Notes: generated by a model from the sequence alone, not told the origin. Shown: positions 35,510-44,177, numbered from the stretch's first letter. The stretch: DNA of 64,000 nucleotides from CBDANW01 sp965197825 (GCA_965197825.1 CBDANW010000002.1:2294001-2358000); one strand, 5' to 3'. Numbers and translations: made by a program.

Positions 35510-36278
35510 GTTTGGCCTCTTGCCAAAGCCGCTCCATTTCGTCCAGGCTCGATTGCGAAGGCGAACGGCCGTCTGCCGCGAGACGTTGCTCGATATGCTT
35601 GAAGCGTTCCTCGAATTTCCGGTTCGCCGACCGGAGAGCAAGCTCTGGGTCGACGCTCAGCTGGCGCGCCAGATTCACGAGGACGAAGAGCAGATCGCCC
35701 AGTTCCTCGGCCACGTCATTCTGGTGACCAGAGCGGCGCGCGGCTTCGAGCTCGCCGAGCTCTTCCCTCAGCTTGTCGAGGATCTGCTCCACCGAAGCCC
35801 AATCGAAACCCACGCGAGCGGCTTTGGCCGACAACTTCGATGCCCGCACGAGAGCGGGGAGGGCTCGCGGAACCTTGGCTAGTATAGACGCTCCGTCGGA
35901 CTCCTTTTCCGAGTCTTTGATTTCTTCCCAGCGCGCCAGGGCCTCGCCGGCATTCTTGGCTTCGTTCTCGCCGAAGACGTGGGGGTGGCGCCGCACCAAC
36001 TTGCTCGCCAGATTCTCGAGTACATCGTCCGAGCGGAAGCGATCCTGCTCCGCGCAGATTTGGGATACGAAGAGGACCTCTAGCAGCAGATCGCCCGCCT
36101 CCTCTCGGATGGCGTCTGTCTCGTCCTGCTCGATCGCGTCGACGAGTTCGTAGGCTTCTTCTAAGATGTAGGGACGCAACGATTCGAGAGTCTGCTCTTT
36201 GTCCCAGGGGCAGCCCTCGGGTCCGCGGAGCCGGACCATCAGCTCGATGAGTTTCTGCCAGCGCTCGCCGTCGTTCAA
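35484..36278 (-). CDS. mazG: Nucleoside triphosphate pyrophosphohydrolase MazG
   Basis: MazG hydrolyses (d)NTPs to monophosphates, a house-cleaning or stress role. The 264-residue chain has two MazG domains; the first (LRGPEGCPWDKEQTLESLRPYILEEAYELVDAI, positions about 13-45) carries the metal ligands EEAYE and the later EEAGDLLLEVLF, and the second repeats EELGELEAA and EELGDLLFVLVNLAR. The C-terminus RPPDEPQS is encoded inside a dispersed repeat. The gene is convergent with comEC and divergent from the DUF1844 gene. Confidence 0.93.
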   Translation of the reverse strand: MNDGERWQKLIELMVRLRGPEGCPWDKEQTLESLRPYILEEAYELVDAIEQDETDAIREEAGDLLLEVLFVSQICAEQDRFRSDDVLENLASKLVRRHPHVFGENEAKNAGEALARWEEIKDSEKESDGASILAKVPRALPALVRASKLSAKAARVGFDWASVEQILDKLREELGELEAARRSGHQNDVAEELGDLLFVLVNLARQLSVDPELALRSANRKFEERFKHIEQRLAADGRSPSQSSLDEMERLWQEAKRPPDEPQS

Positions 36279-36388
36279 AACCCACTCCTAATCATCGTAA
36301 TAATCGCGAAATCTCGGGAACTCCCGCGCGCTCTCGGCAATGCCATAGATAAAGCATTATATCACCATAAGATACGGGCGCAGCCCGG

Positions 36389-36417
36389 TTGATCCCGGTG
36401 TTTCTTTGTGCTAACAT
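36389..36417 (+). promoter_or_regulatory. Putative extended -10 promoter for the DUF1844 gene
   Basis: TTGATC (36389-36394), 17 bp, then TAACAT (36412-36417) preceded by TGC. The leader to the predicted start at 36551 would be about 125 nt. The 272-bp gap to mazG holds nothing else I can identify. Confidence 0.55.
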
Positions 36418-36550
36418 GACGCCTCTTGATTTCACGCATCTGGAGTGTCTGACTCCGCCGAAACCTACACCGCACCAGGATCCATGGAACCTGCAGCCCT
36501 CGAGAGAACGAGGTGGTGAGACGGAACGGGCACGTTGCGGGACCGCAATC

Positions 36551-37021
36551 ATGAGCGAGCCAGATAACGAGAGCAAAGGGTTCAAGGTCAACGACCGGAG
36601 GCAGTTCAATTCCGAAGGCGAGCCCCGTCACAAAGGCGGTAGCGATCTCGAAGCTCCCCCTGAACCCACTCATCAACGTGCGCCTTCCGATGAGCGTCTA
36701 GCAGATGCCGCGGCGAGTACTCCCGCCGCGCGGACCACCGCCGATAGTGCACCGGCCGAGCCCTCCTCCGGAGCGACCTTTCTCGATCTCGTCGGCATGC
36801 TGGCCACCAATGCGATGCTGCAACTCGGCGACGTGCCGGACCCGGCTTCTGGGGAACGAGTCGAGAACTTGCAGGCAGTTCAGGACATGATCACCTTTCT
36901 CGATATCCTCAATCAGAAGACAAAGGGCAATCTCAGTCAGAAGGAAGGCAAGGTCCTCGAACAGGTGCTCTACGATCTTCGAATGCGCTACATGGCGAAA
37001 GCCAAGATCCTGGACCTATGA
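36551..37021 (+). CDS. DUF1844 domain protein
   Basis: A 156-residue cytosolic protein of unknown function. It opens MSEPDNESKGFKVNDRRQF, the conserved opening of DUF1844 proteins, has a low-complexity middle, and ends with the family core FLDLVGMLATNAMLQLGDVPDP and ENLQAVQDMITFLDILNQKT followed by VLEQVLYDLRMRYM. In other genomes the family sits near biotin ligase, translation or cell-division genes, without a known role. Frame is open upstream to 36389, but conservation begins at the ATG at 36551. Confidence 0.85.
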   Translation: MSEPDNESKGFKVNDRRQFNSEGEPRHKGGSDLEAPPEPTHQRAPSDERLADAAASTPAARTTADSAPAEPSSGATFLDLVGMLATNAMLQLGDVPDPASGERVENLQAVQDMITFLDILNQKTKGNLSQKEGKVLEQVLYDLRMRYMAKAKILDL

Positions 37022-37085
37022 AGGCGCCGTGCCTCCTTTTTTAGCCTGCTTAACCTACTCAAAACGTTTGGAGTGTTCGCAACTC

Positions 37086-37193
37086 CTAGTGCCGTTCCAA
37101 CTTGGTTGGGCCCAACGATGAAGTCGCTCATTGGCAATGCCACAGCCACGGTAGGAACGGGGTCTTGGTTCCAAATAGTTGGAACGGCACTAG
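37086..37193. mobile_element. MITE-like element, 108 bp, CTAG-bounded
   Basis: The ends CTAGTGCCGTTCCAACT and AGTTGGAACGGCACTAG are a perfect 17-bp terminal inverted repeat. The 108-bp element has no coding capacity. A second element at 57101-57322 shares the outer CTAGTGCC/GGCACTAG but not the interior. The terminal CTAG may be a 4-bp target duplication or part of the repeat. It lies between the DUF1844 gene and the TPR gene, flanked by degenerate 9-mers. Confidence 0.75.
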
Positions 37194-37223
37194 AACGGGC
37201 AGAACCTGCTGAAGGTTGTTAGG

Positions 37224-39020
37224 TTGGTAAGGTTCCTGAGCTCGTCGAGCAAACCATGGGTGCCAGCCGTGGCTCTGGTGGCATTGTTCACCTTGCTGCA
37301 ACCGGTTTCCACCCTCGCTACGGCCCACCAGGTGCCCGCGGAAAATCCGGGCAGTCGTATCGATGAGCCAGTCCCTGCCTCGGCCTTTACGCTTCGGGGT
37401 AGCACGTTGCTGGAGCAGGGAGATCTTGCCGCGACCAAGACGAGCTTCGAGACAGCCAGCCAGTTGGATCCGTCTTTGTCCACGCCTCTGTTCGGTTTGG
37501 CCCGTGTCGCCCTGTCGGTCGGGAGGTTTTTGCCTTCCGTGTCCCTGCCGTTTGTCGTGAAGGGCTACCTGGCGCTCCTGAGCTCCTTTTGGAGCGGTTA
37601 CTATGCCCGCACCGATCTCGTCTTCTTGGCTACGCTGTCGCTCCTAACGGTCCTTGGTCTCTTTGCGGCACTGATGCTCTATCGCTATGCCGTCCTGCTC
37701 AACCACGACCTGCACGAACGGCTTGCGGCAAAGATCGGGCCTTCGGTCGTACAAGCGCTGACCTGCCTCATCCTGTTCTTGCCGCTCATCGTAACGGTGG
37801 GCTTCGCCTGGCTCATACCGTATTGGCTGGCGCTGACGTTCGGGCATCAAACGCGCAGCGAAAGAGTGCTGAGCATCGTTTCGCTGGTTTTCTTTGTCGC
37901 GCTCGGTCCGATGCTGGGATTCCACAACCGGGGGGCCAAGACGCTGGTCAATCCCATTTTCCGTGCGGCGATCTCATCCGAAGCCGGCACTTTCGACACC
38001 ACCGACATCGCGGTGCTGCAGACGGCTCTTCAACAGTACCCAAATGACCGCGACCTCAAGCTCATCCTCGCAATCCAGTACAAGAACCTCGGTGACTACG
38101 AGATGTCCGCGTCGGTGTATCGAGAGATGTCGGCGGACGATCCGACCGACGTCGCGGCCCAGATCAATCTTGGCAATGTCTATTTTGCGGAGCGGGATTG
38201 GCAAGGCGCGATTCTCCAATACACGAACGCCATCACGGATCATCCCAACTTCGCCCCGGCCCATTACAACAAGAGCCTTGCCCACGGAGAGAGCTTTGAA
38301 TTCAGCCAGCGCGAGCGGGCTCGCACTCAGGCCGACAACCTGGACCGCCAGGCGATTGCGGCGTTCGAGGAGAGAACGGGAGAACAGCGAGCGGTTGCCG
38401 ACGTGAGGTTGGGAACGGACTACATCGTCGCGAAGTTTTTCGGCCTTCCCGATGCGCTACATCCCAGCCCGCCTCCCTCGATACGGGACGCGGTTCTGTC
38501 GAGCGAGCGCGTCTTGTGGTTTGCCTTGTGCGCCGTCATATTTGCGGGGCTCATCCTGCTTCTTGAGCTCGTGTTGCCCGACCGACGCAATACGCAGCGC
38601 TGTGGGAAGTGCGGCAGCCCGTTTTGCGGCAGCTGCCAGATTGGCACAGGGCGAAGAGGCCTCTGCACGCAGTGTTATCATCTGTTTATCGTCAAAGACG
38701 GCGTCTCGGCCGGGGCCCGCAATCAGAAGATTGCCCAAGTCGCGCAAACTGTTCGAAACCGGGGCGCGGTGTTTCGCACACTATCGGTGGTCGCTCCCGG
38801 TGCCGGCCATATCGTCGAGGGCCTGCCGCTTCCGGGGTTCCTGTTTCTCTTGATCTGGGCGTCTGCCGCTATGTTTCTCTTGGCAGGGGGCCGACTCTAT
38901 CCTCTCGTCGATCCGGCTTTTGGGTTGGGCAGCTCTCTCCACGTCTACCTCGCCATCGTGGTGATGCTCACCGCCCTCGTCGCGGCGAACACGTTGGCGC
39001 AACCCAGGATTAGAGCGTAA
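37224..39020 (+). CDS. TPR-containing multi-pass membrane protein with zinc-ribbon segment
   Basis: A protein of about 598 residues. It starts with a signal or anchor (VPAVALVALFTLLQPVSTLA) and a first TPR-like stretch (GSTLLEQGDLAATKTSFETASQLDP), then three membrane helices (about residues 130-235), a cytosolic or periplasmic TPR block (residues about 255-350, with NLGDYEMSASVYREMSADDP and NLGNVYFAERDWQGAILQYTNAI in the given region), a helix (LWFALCAVIFAGLILLLELVL), a four-cysteine zinc ribbon (CGKCGSPFCGSCQ and later CTQC) and two final helices. It resembles acidobacterial proteins that precede DUF4388 genes. Role unknown. The start is TTG; an earlier 9-mer repeat supplies the upstream bases. 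Confidence 0.7.
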   Translation: MVRFLSSSSKPWVPAVALVALFTLLQPVSTLATAHQVPAENPGSRIDEPVPASAFTLRGSTLLEQGDLAATKTSFETASQLDPSLSTPLFGLARVALSVGRFLPSVSLPFVVKGYLALLSSFWSGYYARTDLVFLATLSLLTVLGLFAALMLYRYAVLLNHDLHERLAAKIGPSVVQALTCLILFLPLIVTVGFAWLIPYWLALTFGHQTRSERVLSIVSLVFFVALGPMLGFHNRGAKTLVNPIFRAAISSEAGTFDTTDIAVLQTALQQYPNDRDLKLILAIQYKNLGDYEMSASVYREMSADDPTDVAAQINLGNVYFAERDWQGAILQYTNAITDHPNFAPAHYNKSLAHGESFEFSQRERARTQADNLDRQAIAAFEERTGEQRAVADVRLGTDYIVAKFFGLPDALHPSPPPSIRDAVLSSERVLWFALCAVIFAGLILLLELVLPDRRNTQRCGKCGSPFCGSCQIGTGRRGLCTQCYHLFIVKDGVSAGARNQKIAQVAQTVRNRGAVFRTLSVVAPGAGHIVEGLPLPGFLFLLIWASAAMFLLAGGRLYPLVDPAFGLGSSLHVYLAIVVMLTALVAANTLAQPRIRA

Positions 39021-39026
39021 CAAGCC

Positions 39027-40320
39027 ATGGCGCTCAAAGGAACACTCCGCGATTTCGCGCTGCCGGATATTTTTCAACTCATCGGGATGCAGCGTAAGAC
39101 AGGCTTGTTGACGCTGGAGAACGACCGGGAGACCGTGATCGTCGTATTCGAGGTCGGTAAGGTCGTGCATGCCGACTCGACGGTGCGAAGGCTGGACGAT
39201 CTCTTGGGGAACGTTCTGGTGCGTCAAGGCAAGCTCAAGAAAGAAGATCTGGCGGCGGCGCTGGCGAGACAGAAGGTGTCCATGCAGCGCTTGGGGTATG
39301 TCTTGACCAATCAGGGTTACATCGCTTCGCCGGACCTGAAGGAGGCGCTGTCCGAGCAGGTTCAGCAGATCGTTTTCCGCATCTTCCGTTGGAAGGACGG
39401 CCACTACAACTTCGATCCCTCGAACGAGGTGGACTACGACCGAGAGAACATCATTCCGGTTACCGCGGACCACATCTTAATGGAGGGTATTCGTCGAGTG
39501 GACGAGTGGCCGAGTGGCCGAGTGGCCGATCATCGAGAAACGGATTCCTTCCTTGGATATCGCGTTCCGTCAGCTCGTGCCCAAGGACCAGATTCAAGTG
39601 GGCGAGGACGGCTCGGATGACAAGTCCGGCCTGGATGTGGCTCTGGGAGGCCTAGGAGGTGGGTCGGCCTTGCCTAACAAGAGTGACAAAGGCGGAGGCA
39701 CTCTGGTCATGACCCCGCTGGAGGCCAGAGTCTACAGCTTTGTGAATCCGAAGAACTCGGTAGAGGCTATCGTCGACTTGACGGGTTTGGGTGACTTCGA
39801 CGTCTGCCGTGTCTTGTTCGATTTCCTCGATCGCAACCTCATTGCGCCGGTAGGTCACCCGACCGAAGCCGTTGCGGAACCCGATCTCGTCCAGACGGGC
39901 GCTCCGGCCGTTTCGGGGCTGGGTAGGCCGCTCATCGCGGCGGTCGTTCTGCTTTCGCTTGCCGGATTGTTTCTCTCCGGCGCAGCCCCTTTCCGTGTCC
40001 CCCTCCTGGCAGGCGCCTTCGCGGTGGGAAAGGCGGACCTCGAACGGGGGATCAGTCTTGCCCGCATGCAGAAACTGGACAACGCCCTCCGGACTTTTTC
40101 CCTCACCTACGCTGCGCGGCCGGCCTCTTTGGAGGTCCTTCTTAGTGAGACACCACCGCTCGTTGTCCCTGACGACCTACTGGATGCGCGAGGCGTTCCG
40201 TTAGTCTACGAACGGAACGCCGGAAGTGTCAACATCATTGCCACCAACGAGTCGGGCGAGAGCTATCTGACCTACCTCCAGGAGATCATCACTGGCGGCT
40301 CAGCTGCTCCTTTGGAGTAA
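39027..40320 (+). pseudogene. DUF4388 protein, frame broken by an 8-bp repeat expansion
   Basis: The first part (residues 1-160) is a DUF4388 domain: MALKGTLRDFALPDIFQLI, KTGLLTLENDRETVIVVFEVGKVV and LLGNVLVRQGKLKKEDLAAAL, found in Patatin/gliding-type regulators of deltaproteobacteria and acidobacteria. At the conserved stretch expected to read RRVDEWPIIEKRIPSLD the DNA holds four 8-bp units (39496-39527); two extra GAGTGGCC units add 16 bp and shift the frame, so translation ends at 39620. The other frame continues IIEKRIPSLDIAFRQLV through a Pro/Gly linker, a helix (PLIAAVVLLSLAGLFLSG) and a C-terminal domain to 40320. Removing two units restores one protein of about 425 residues. It follows the TPR gene by six bases. 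Confidence 0.85.
39496..39527. repeat. 8-bp tandem repeat inside the DUF4388 gene
   Basis: GAGTGGAC followed by three GAGTGGCC units. The intact gene is expected to have two units (GAGTGGAC GAGTGGCC, encoding VDEWP). Each added unit shifts the frame by 8 bases, so only every third unit restores it. This is the configuration of a slippage-driven on/off switch, or a one-off expansion. Confidence 0.9.
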
Positions 40321-40335
40321 ACCTTCCGAGCCCAG

Positions 40336-41280
40336 ATGAAGGTCTGCTTCTACCCAGAGCTTACGCTTGGCTCACACGCCCGTCCTGTCGTCACCCTCGG
40401 CAATTTCGACGGGGTGCATCTCGGTCACCAGCGCATCATGGAGCTTCTCGCGAAGCGAGGATCCGCTTTGCGTCTCCCCACAGTGGCGGTCACTTTCGAG
40501 CCGCATCCCATCAGCGTGCTGCGTCCGGAAGTGGCGCCGAAGCGCATCCTCACTCCGGATCAAAAACGCGAAGTCCTGGGAAAGATGGGCATTGATTTGC
40601 TCTGGGTCATCGAGTTTACGTTGGAATTCTCTCGCAAAGATCCCAAGGAATTCATTCGTGAGGTGCTATTCGAAGGGCTGCATGCGTCGGAGTTAGTGCT
40701 GGGAACAAATTTTCGTTTCGGTCACGGTCGTGCCGGCGATCTGGAGACGCTGAAATCTCTTGGAAGCAGTTTCGACTTCGACGTACGACGTGTGGATCCG
40801 GCGCTAAGCGATGGAGAGATGATCAGCAGTTCGCGCATTCGCAAGGCGCTGTCGGAAGGGAAGGTCACCGAGGCGGCGGTGATGCTTGGAAGACCTTACT
40901 TCTTGGACGGCAGCGTGGTGCACGGAGATGGGCGCGGCAAAGAGATGGGATTTCCCACCGCCAACGTCGACGTGGTGGGTGATGTCTTGCTAGCAGATGG
41001 CGTCTATGCGACCAGTGCCCGACTCGATGGCCGTGTTTACCGCGGAATGGCTCACGTCGGTCAGCGGCCCACGTTCGGGCTCTCGACGCGAGCCGTGGAG
41101 ACTCACCTCTTCGAATTCTCCGAGGAGGTTTACCAGAGGCCGCTGCGTCTACTTTTTCACCAACGACTCCGCGACACGATCGCTTTCGAGGGGCCAGACG
41201 CTTTGCGAGAACAACTCGTCAAAGATAGAGACCAGGCCTGGACGTTCTTCCGTGGCTCGGGTCGCAGCCTTGTGCTATAA
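40336..41280 (+). CDS. ribF: Bifunctional riboflavin kinase/FAD synthetase
   Basis: RibF makes FMN and FAD from riboflavin and ATP. The 314-residue chain has the N-terminal adenylyltransferase with GNFDGVHLGHQRIM (residues about 22-35, nucleotidyl HxGH), the region GTNFRFGHGRAGD and SSSRIRKAL, and the C-terminal kinase with DGSVVHGDGRGKEMGFPTANV, followed by GMAHVGQRPTFG and the ETHLFEF motif. The ATG at 40336 follows the DUF4388 gene by 15 bp. Downstream lies a partner-switch pair. Confidence 0.95.
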   Translation: MKVCFYPELTLGSHARPVVTLGNFDGVHLGHQRIMELLAKRGSALRLPTVAVTFEPHPISVLRPEVAPKRILTPDQKREVLGKMGIDLLWVIEFTLEFSRKDPKEFIREVLFEGLHASELVLGTNFRFGHGRAGDLETLKSLGSSFDFDVRRVDPALSDGEMISSSRIRKALSEGKVTEAAVMLGRPYFLDGSVVHGDGRGKEMGFPTANVDVVGDVLLADGVYATSARLDGRVYRGMAHVGQRPTFGLSTRAVETHLFEFSEEVYQRPLRLLFHQRLRDTIAFEGPDALREQLVKDRDQAWTFFRGSGRSLVL

Positions 41281-41306
41281 GAAGCGATACTGTGGCCGAT
41301 CTGACG

Positions 41307-41642
41307 ATGGAGAGCGAGCACCGGGGTGACGTGTGATCCACGCCGGGGTTCATCCATGTGCACACGGTGCGGCAGTTCGAGCAGGAGATAGAGTGAACCA
41401 TGGAGTCTGGTCGAAACCAGATCGTGATCAACGGCTAGGGCCTTTCCTTCATTGCGAGCGCCGGTCTGGGCGTCATCATGGGTCGTATCGAAGATGTGCG
41501 CTCCAAGAGTCGTGACATCCGACTCACGAGCCTGAACGAGATGGTGTTCAGTATCTTCGAAGTCCTGGGATTCAACCAGGTCTGCCGCGTTTTCGACTCC
41601 GAAGAGGAAGGGGTCGCGAGCTACAACCACTCGAGTGCCTAA
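41307..41642 (+). pseudogene. STAS anti-sigma factor antagonist with three in-frame stops
   Basis: One unbroken frame of 111 codons encodes a STAS-domain protein of the RsbV/SpoIIAA type: MESEHRGDV, FIHVHTVRQFEQEIE, TMESGRNQIVING, GLSFIASAGLGVIMGR and MVFSIFEVLGFNQVCRVF, including the FIASAGLGVI segment that carries the phosphorylated serine. Stops interrupt it at 41334 (TGA), 41394 (TGA) and 41436 (TAG); no frameshift is needed. Codons CGA and CAG would become such stops by C-to-T change. The partner kinase gene starts 9 bp later and is intact. The module is therefore probably broken unless stops are suppressed. Confidence 0.85.
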
Positions 41643-41651
41643 AAGATCGTC

Positions 41652-42149
41652 ATGACTCCCGAAAAGCCAGTCGAGCCGATCCCGCCAAATAGAGATGACT
41701 CCTCGGACTCTTTGTCCGAGGGGCGGGCGATGTTCGAGCTGCGTTTCCCGAGTGACACCAAGTTTCTGAACATGGTGAGAGCGCTGGCGCGCCGGCTTGC
41801 CGAGTCGACAGGATTCGATGTGGAAGAAGCCGAGAAGATTGCGATGGCGGTGGACGAAGCGACCACCAACGTGATCGAGCACGCCTACCACGGGGAACAA
41901 GACCGTGAGATCGAGATTCACTTCGACCCCGACGGAGAGAGCTTGGGCATACAGATCCTTCACGACGGCGACGCGCTCGAGGAAGTGCCAATGCCCGGGT
42001 TCGATCTCGACAAGTTGGTCGCCGAGCGCCGAAAGGGTGGCTTGGGCATCTACATCATGAGGCAGGTGATGGACGATTTGAATTTCGGCCCGGGTAAGAA
42101 CATGTGCGTCATAGTCCGCTACAAGAGGCGTCCCACGAAAGGCGAATAG
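41652..42149 (+). CDS. Anti-sigma factor / serine kinase, HATPase_c (RsbW-like)
   Basis: A 165-residue GHKL ATPase of the RsbW/SpoIIAB type, which binds and phosphorylates the anti-anti-sigma protein. It shows the N-box EATTNVIEHAYHG (about residues 75-87), a G1-box variant ILHDGD (usually DxGxG) and G2 GGLGIYIM. The core starts near residue 30 (FELRFPSDTKFLNMVRALARRLAE). It follows the STAS gene directly, so they form a partner-switch module controlling a sigma factor or another target elsewhere. The upstream partner is pseudogenised, which would leave the kinase without its usual antagonist. Confidence 0.85.
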   Translation: MTPEKPVEPIPPNRDDSSDSLSEGRAMFELRFPSDTKFLNMVRALARRLAESTGFDVEEAEKIAMAVDEATTNVIEHAYHGEQDREIEIHFDPDGESLGIQILHDGDALEEVPMPGFDLDKLVAERRKGGLGIYIMRQVMDDLNFGPGKNMCVIVRYKRRPTKGE

Positions 42150-42323
42150 AGGGAGCGCGCCACCGACGAGCCCACCTCTGCAGCCGGTCCGCAATGTCTG
42201 AAGAGCTCGAGCCCTTATCCTTCCGCTACCAAAAAGCACTAGCTCCGCTTACCCACCGGCAAGGGAAGTCGTTGGGAGGCTGGTGAGCGGCATCCGATTG
42301 TTCGCGGCAGGAGGTTCTAAAGC

Positions 42324-43730
42324 ATGGAAGGCTCTCTGAAGCTCACCAACACACTGGGTGGAGCGAAGGAAGTATTCGAGCCCCTCGAGCCCGGGCACGC
42401 ACGCATGTATGCCTGCGGCCTGACAGTGTATAACCGAGGGCACATCGGCAACTTCAGGACGTTCGTGGCCCAAGATGTTTTGCGCCGCTATCTCAGATAC
42501 AAAGGTTATCGAGTCACTCAGGTGATCAACTTCACCGACATCGACGACAAGACGATCGTTGGCGCGACTGCCGCAGGACTTCCTCTACGGGAATACACCG
42601 ACCAGTTCATCCAGTCCTATCACGAAGACGCGGACGCGCTGCGCATCGAAAGAGCTGAGCACTATCCCCGCGCTACCGATCCCGAGTACCTCGACGCGAT
42701 GGTCGGGCTCATCAAGAAGCTCAAAGAGCGTGGCCATACATACGAGAGCGATGGCTCTACCTATTTTCGGATCTCGACATTCCCGTCCTACGGGAAGCTG
42801 TCTCGGATCGATCTGGAGGGCATTCAGTCCGGAGCTCGCGTGGACAGCGACGACTACGAGAAAAAGGACGCGCGGGACTTCGTCCTGTGGAAAGCTGCCA
42901 AGGAGAACGAGCCATCCTGGGAGTCGCCATTCGGGTCCGGCCGACCCGGTTGGCACTTGGAATGCTCCGCGATGAGCATGAAGCTCTTGGGCGAGAGCTT
43001 CGACATTCACAGCGGTGGAGTGGACCTCATATTCCCTCACCACGAGAACGAAATCGCCCAGAGCGAAGGAGCGACCGGCAAGCCCTTCGTCCGCTATTGG
43101 ATCCACGCCGAGTTCTTGCTAGTGGAAGGTGAGAAGATGGCCAAATCCAAGGGCAATCAGTTCACCGTTCGGGAGCTCGTCGACGAAGGTTTTTCGCCGG
43201 TGGGCATCCGTTATCTTCTTCTCGCTTCTCACTACCGCAAGCAGCTTAACTTCAGCCGCGACGGCGTGCGTCAGGCCGAGCAGGCCGTGCGGCGGGCCGA
43301 CGATTTTCTCGAGCGGCTCCGAGAGGTCCGCACCGAGGGACCGGTGTCCGCCGGGGTCGAAGAAATCACCCGGCGGGCCATCGAGGGTTTCGAAGAGGCC
43401 ATGGACGATGACCTCAACACCTCGGGGGCGTTGGCCGCACTTTTCGATCTCGTCAAGGAAGGGAACATTGCACTTTCTTCGTCTTCCATTACTACGGGGG
43501 ACGGCTCGAAGATCATCGAGACCGTCGAGCGGATGAACACCGTTTTCGACGTGTTCGGACATACCGAGGCCGTTCTGGTCGACGAAGAGGTGGAGAAGTT
43601 GATTACCGAGAGGCGGGAAGCCAGGGCGCGACGGGATTTCGCTCGCTCAGACGAGATACGGGATCGGCTCGCCGCGCGGGGCATCGTGCTCGAGGACGGT
43701 CCGACAGGCATGCGGTGGCGGAGGAAGTGA
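42324..43730 (+). CDS. cysS: Cysteinyl-tRNA synthetase
   Basis: Class I synthetase charging tRNA-Cys, 468 residues. It has the CGLTVYNRGHIGNFRTFVAQD opening with the HIGN motif, the zinc-ligand region GWHLECSAMSMKLLG and the SGGVDLIFPHHENEIAQSE segment (only positions given, about 230-249), and the KMSKS-type KMAKSKGN near residue 272. The DALR-like C-terminal domain is present and ends KPTGMRWRRK-like GPTGMRWRRK. RBS GGCAGGAGG precedes the ATG. The end overlaps the yraN start by 16 bp. Confidence 0.96.
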   Translation: MEGSLKLTNTLGGAKEVFEPLEPGHARMYACGLTVYNRGHIGNFRTFVAQDVLRRYLRYKGYRVTQVINFTDIDDKTIVGATAAGLPLREYTDQFIQSYHEDADALRIERAEHYPRATDPEYLDAMVGLIKKLKERGHTYESDGSTYFRISTFPSYGKLSRIDLEGIQSGARVDSDDYEKKDARDFVLWKAAKENEPSWESPFGSGRPGWHLECSAMSMKLLGESFDIHSGGVDLIFPHHENEIAQSEGATGKPFVRYWIHAEFLLVEGEKMAKSKGNQFTVRELVDEGFSPVGIRYLLLASHYRKQLNFSRDGVRQAEQAVRRADDFLERLREVRTEGPVSAGVEEITRRAIEGFEEAMDDDLNTSGALAALFDLVKEGNIALSSSSITTGDGSKIIETVERMNTVFDVFGHTEAVLVDEEVEKLITERREARARRDFARSDEIRDRLAARGIVLEDGPTGMRWRRK

Positions 43731-44173
43731 GCCTGGTTTCGCCGTGGCGAGACCGGCTGCGGGGAGCCTTCGAGGGGCTTCGGTTGTGGCGGGGTACGAA
43801 GCGCCATCATGAGGCCTCGTGGCTCGCTCTCCGCGGCGAGGAGCTCGCGCGGCGTACGCTGAAAAAGAAAGGCTACCGCATCCTCGCGAGTCGAGAGCGC
43901 AGCCGACTCGGGGAGATCGACATCGTGGCCCGCGACGGCCCGGCGCTCGTCTTCGTGGAAGTCAAGACCCGTCGCGGTAGCTGTTTCGGAAAGCCGGTGG
44001 AGGCCGTGGATCGACGAAAGCAAAAGAGGCTCGTGCGGCTGGCCCTCGCCTACACCGCGCGCCGTGGATGGACCAACACGCCGATGCGGTTCGACATCGT
44101 CGGCGTGGAGCTCCCGACCGAGGGACGACCCTCGGTTCGAGTCTACCGAAACGCCTTCGGTGAGGACGGCTAA
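43715..44173 (+). CDS. yraN: YraN/UPF0102 family putative endonuclease
   Basis: A protein of about 152 residues with the PD-(D/E)XK-like fold of UPF0102: GEELARRTLKKKGYRILASRERSRLGEIDIVARDG and then VFVEVKTRRG, where D, E and K of the catalytic set sit in GEIDIV and EVKTR (only positions given). The homologous region begins near residue 38; the first part overlaps cysS. Function is probably Holliday junction or DNA-end processing, as suggested for the family but not proven. It is likely co-transcribed with cysS and galT. Confidence 0.82.
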   Translation: MAEEVSLVSPWRDRLRGAFEGLRLWRGTKRHHEASWLALRGEELARRTLKKKGYRILASRERSRLGEIDIVARDGPALVFVEVKTRRGSCFGKPVEAVDRRKQKRLVRLALAYTARRGWTNTPMRFDIVGVELPTEGRPSVRVYRNAFGEDG

Positions 44174-44177
44174 CCGG

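Noticed and set aside
41307..41642. Stop-codon recoding or selenocysteine in the STAS gene
   Set aside because: Both TGA and TAG occur inside, and both are used as normal stops in neighbouring genes; no Sec insertion element or conserved cysteine position is seen.
42194..42286. A 30-residue gene (MSEELEPLSF) before cysS
   Set aside because: No homology or ribosome site; it lies in the cysS leader and may be a chance frame.
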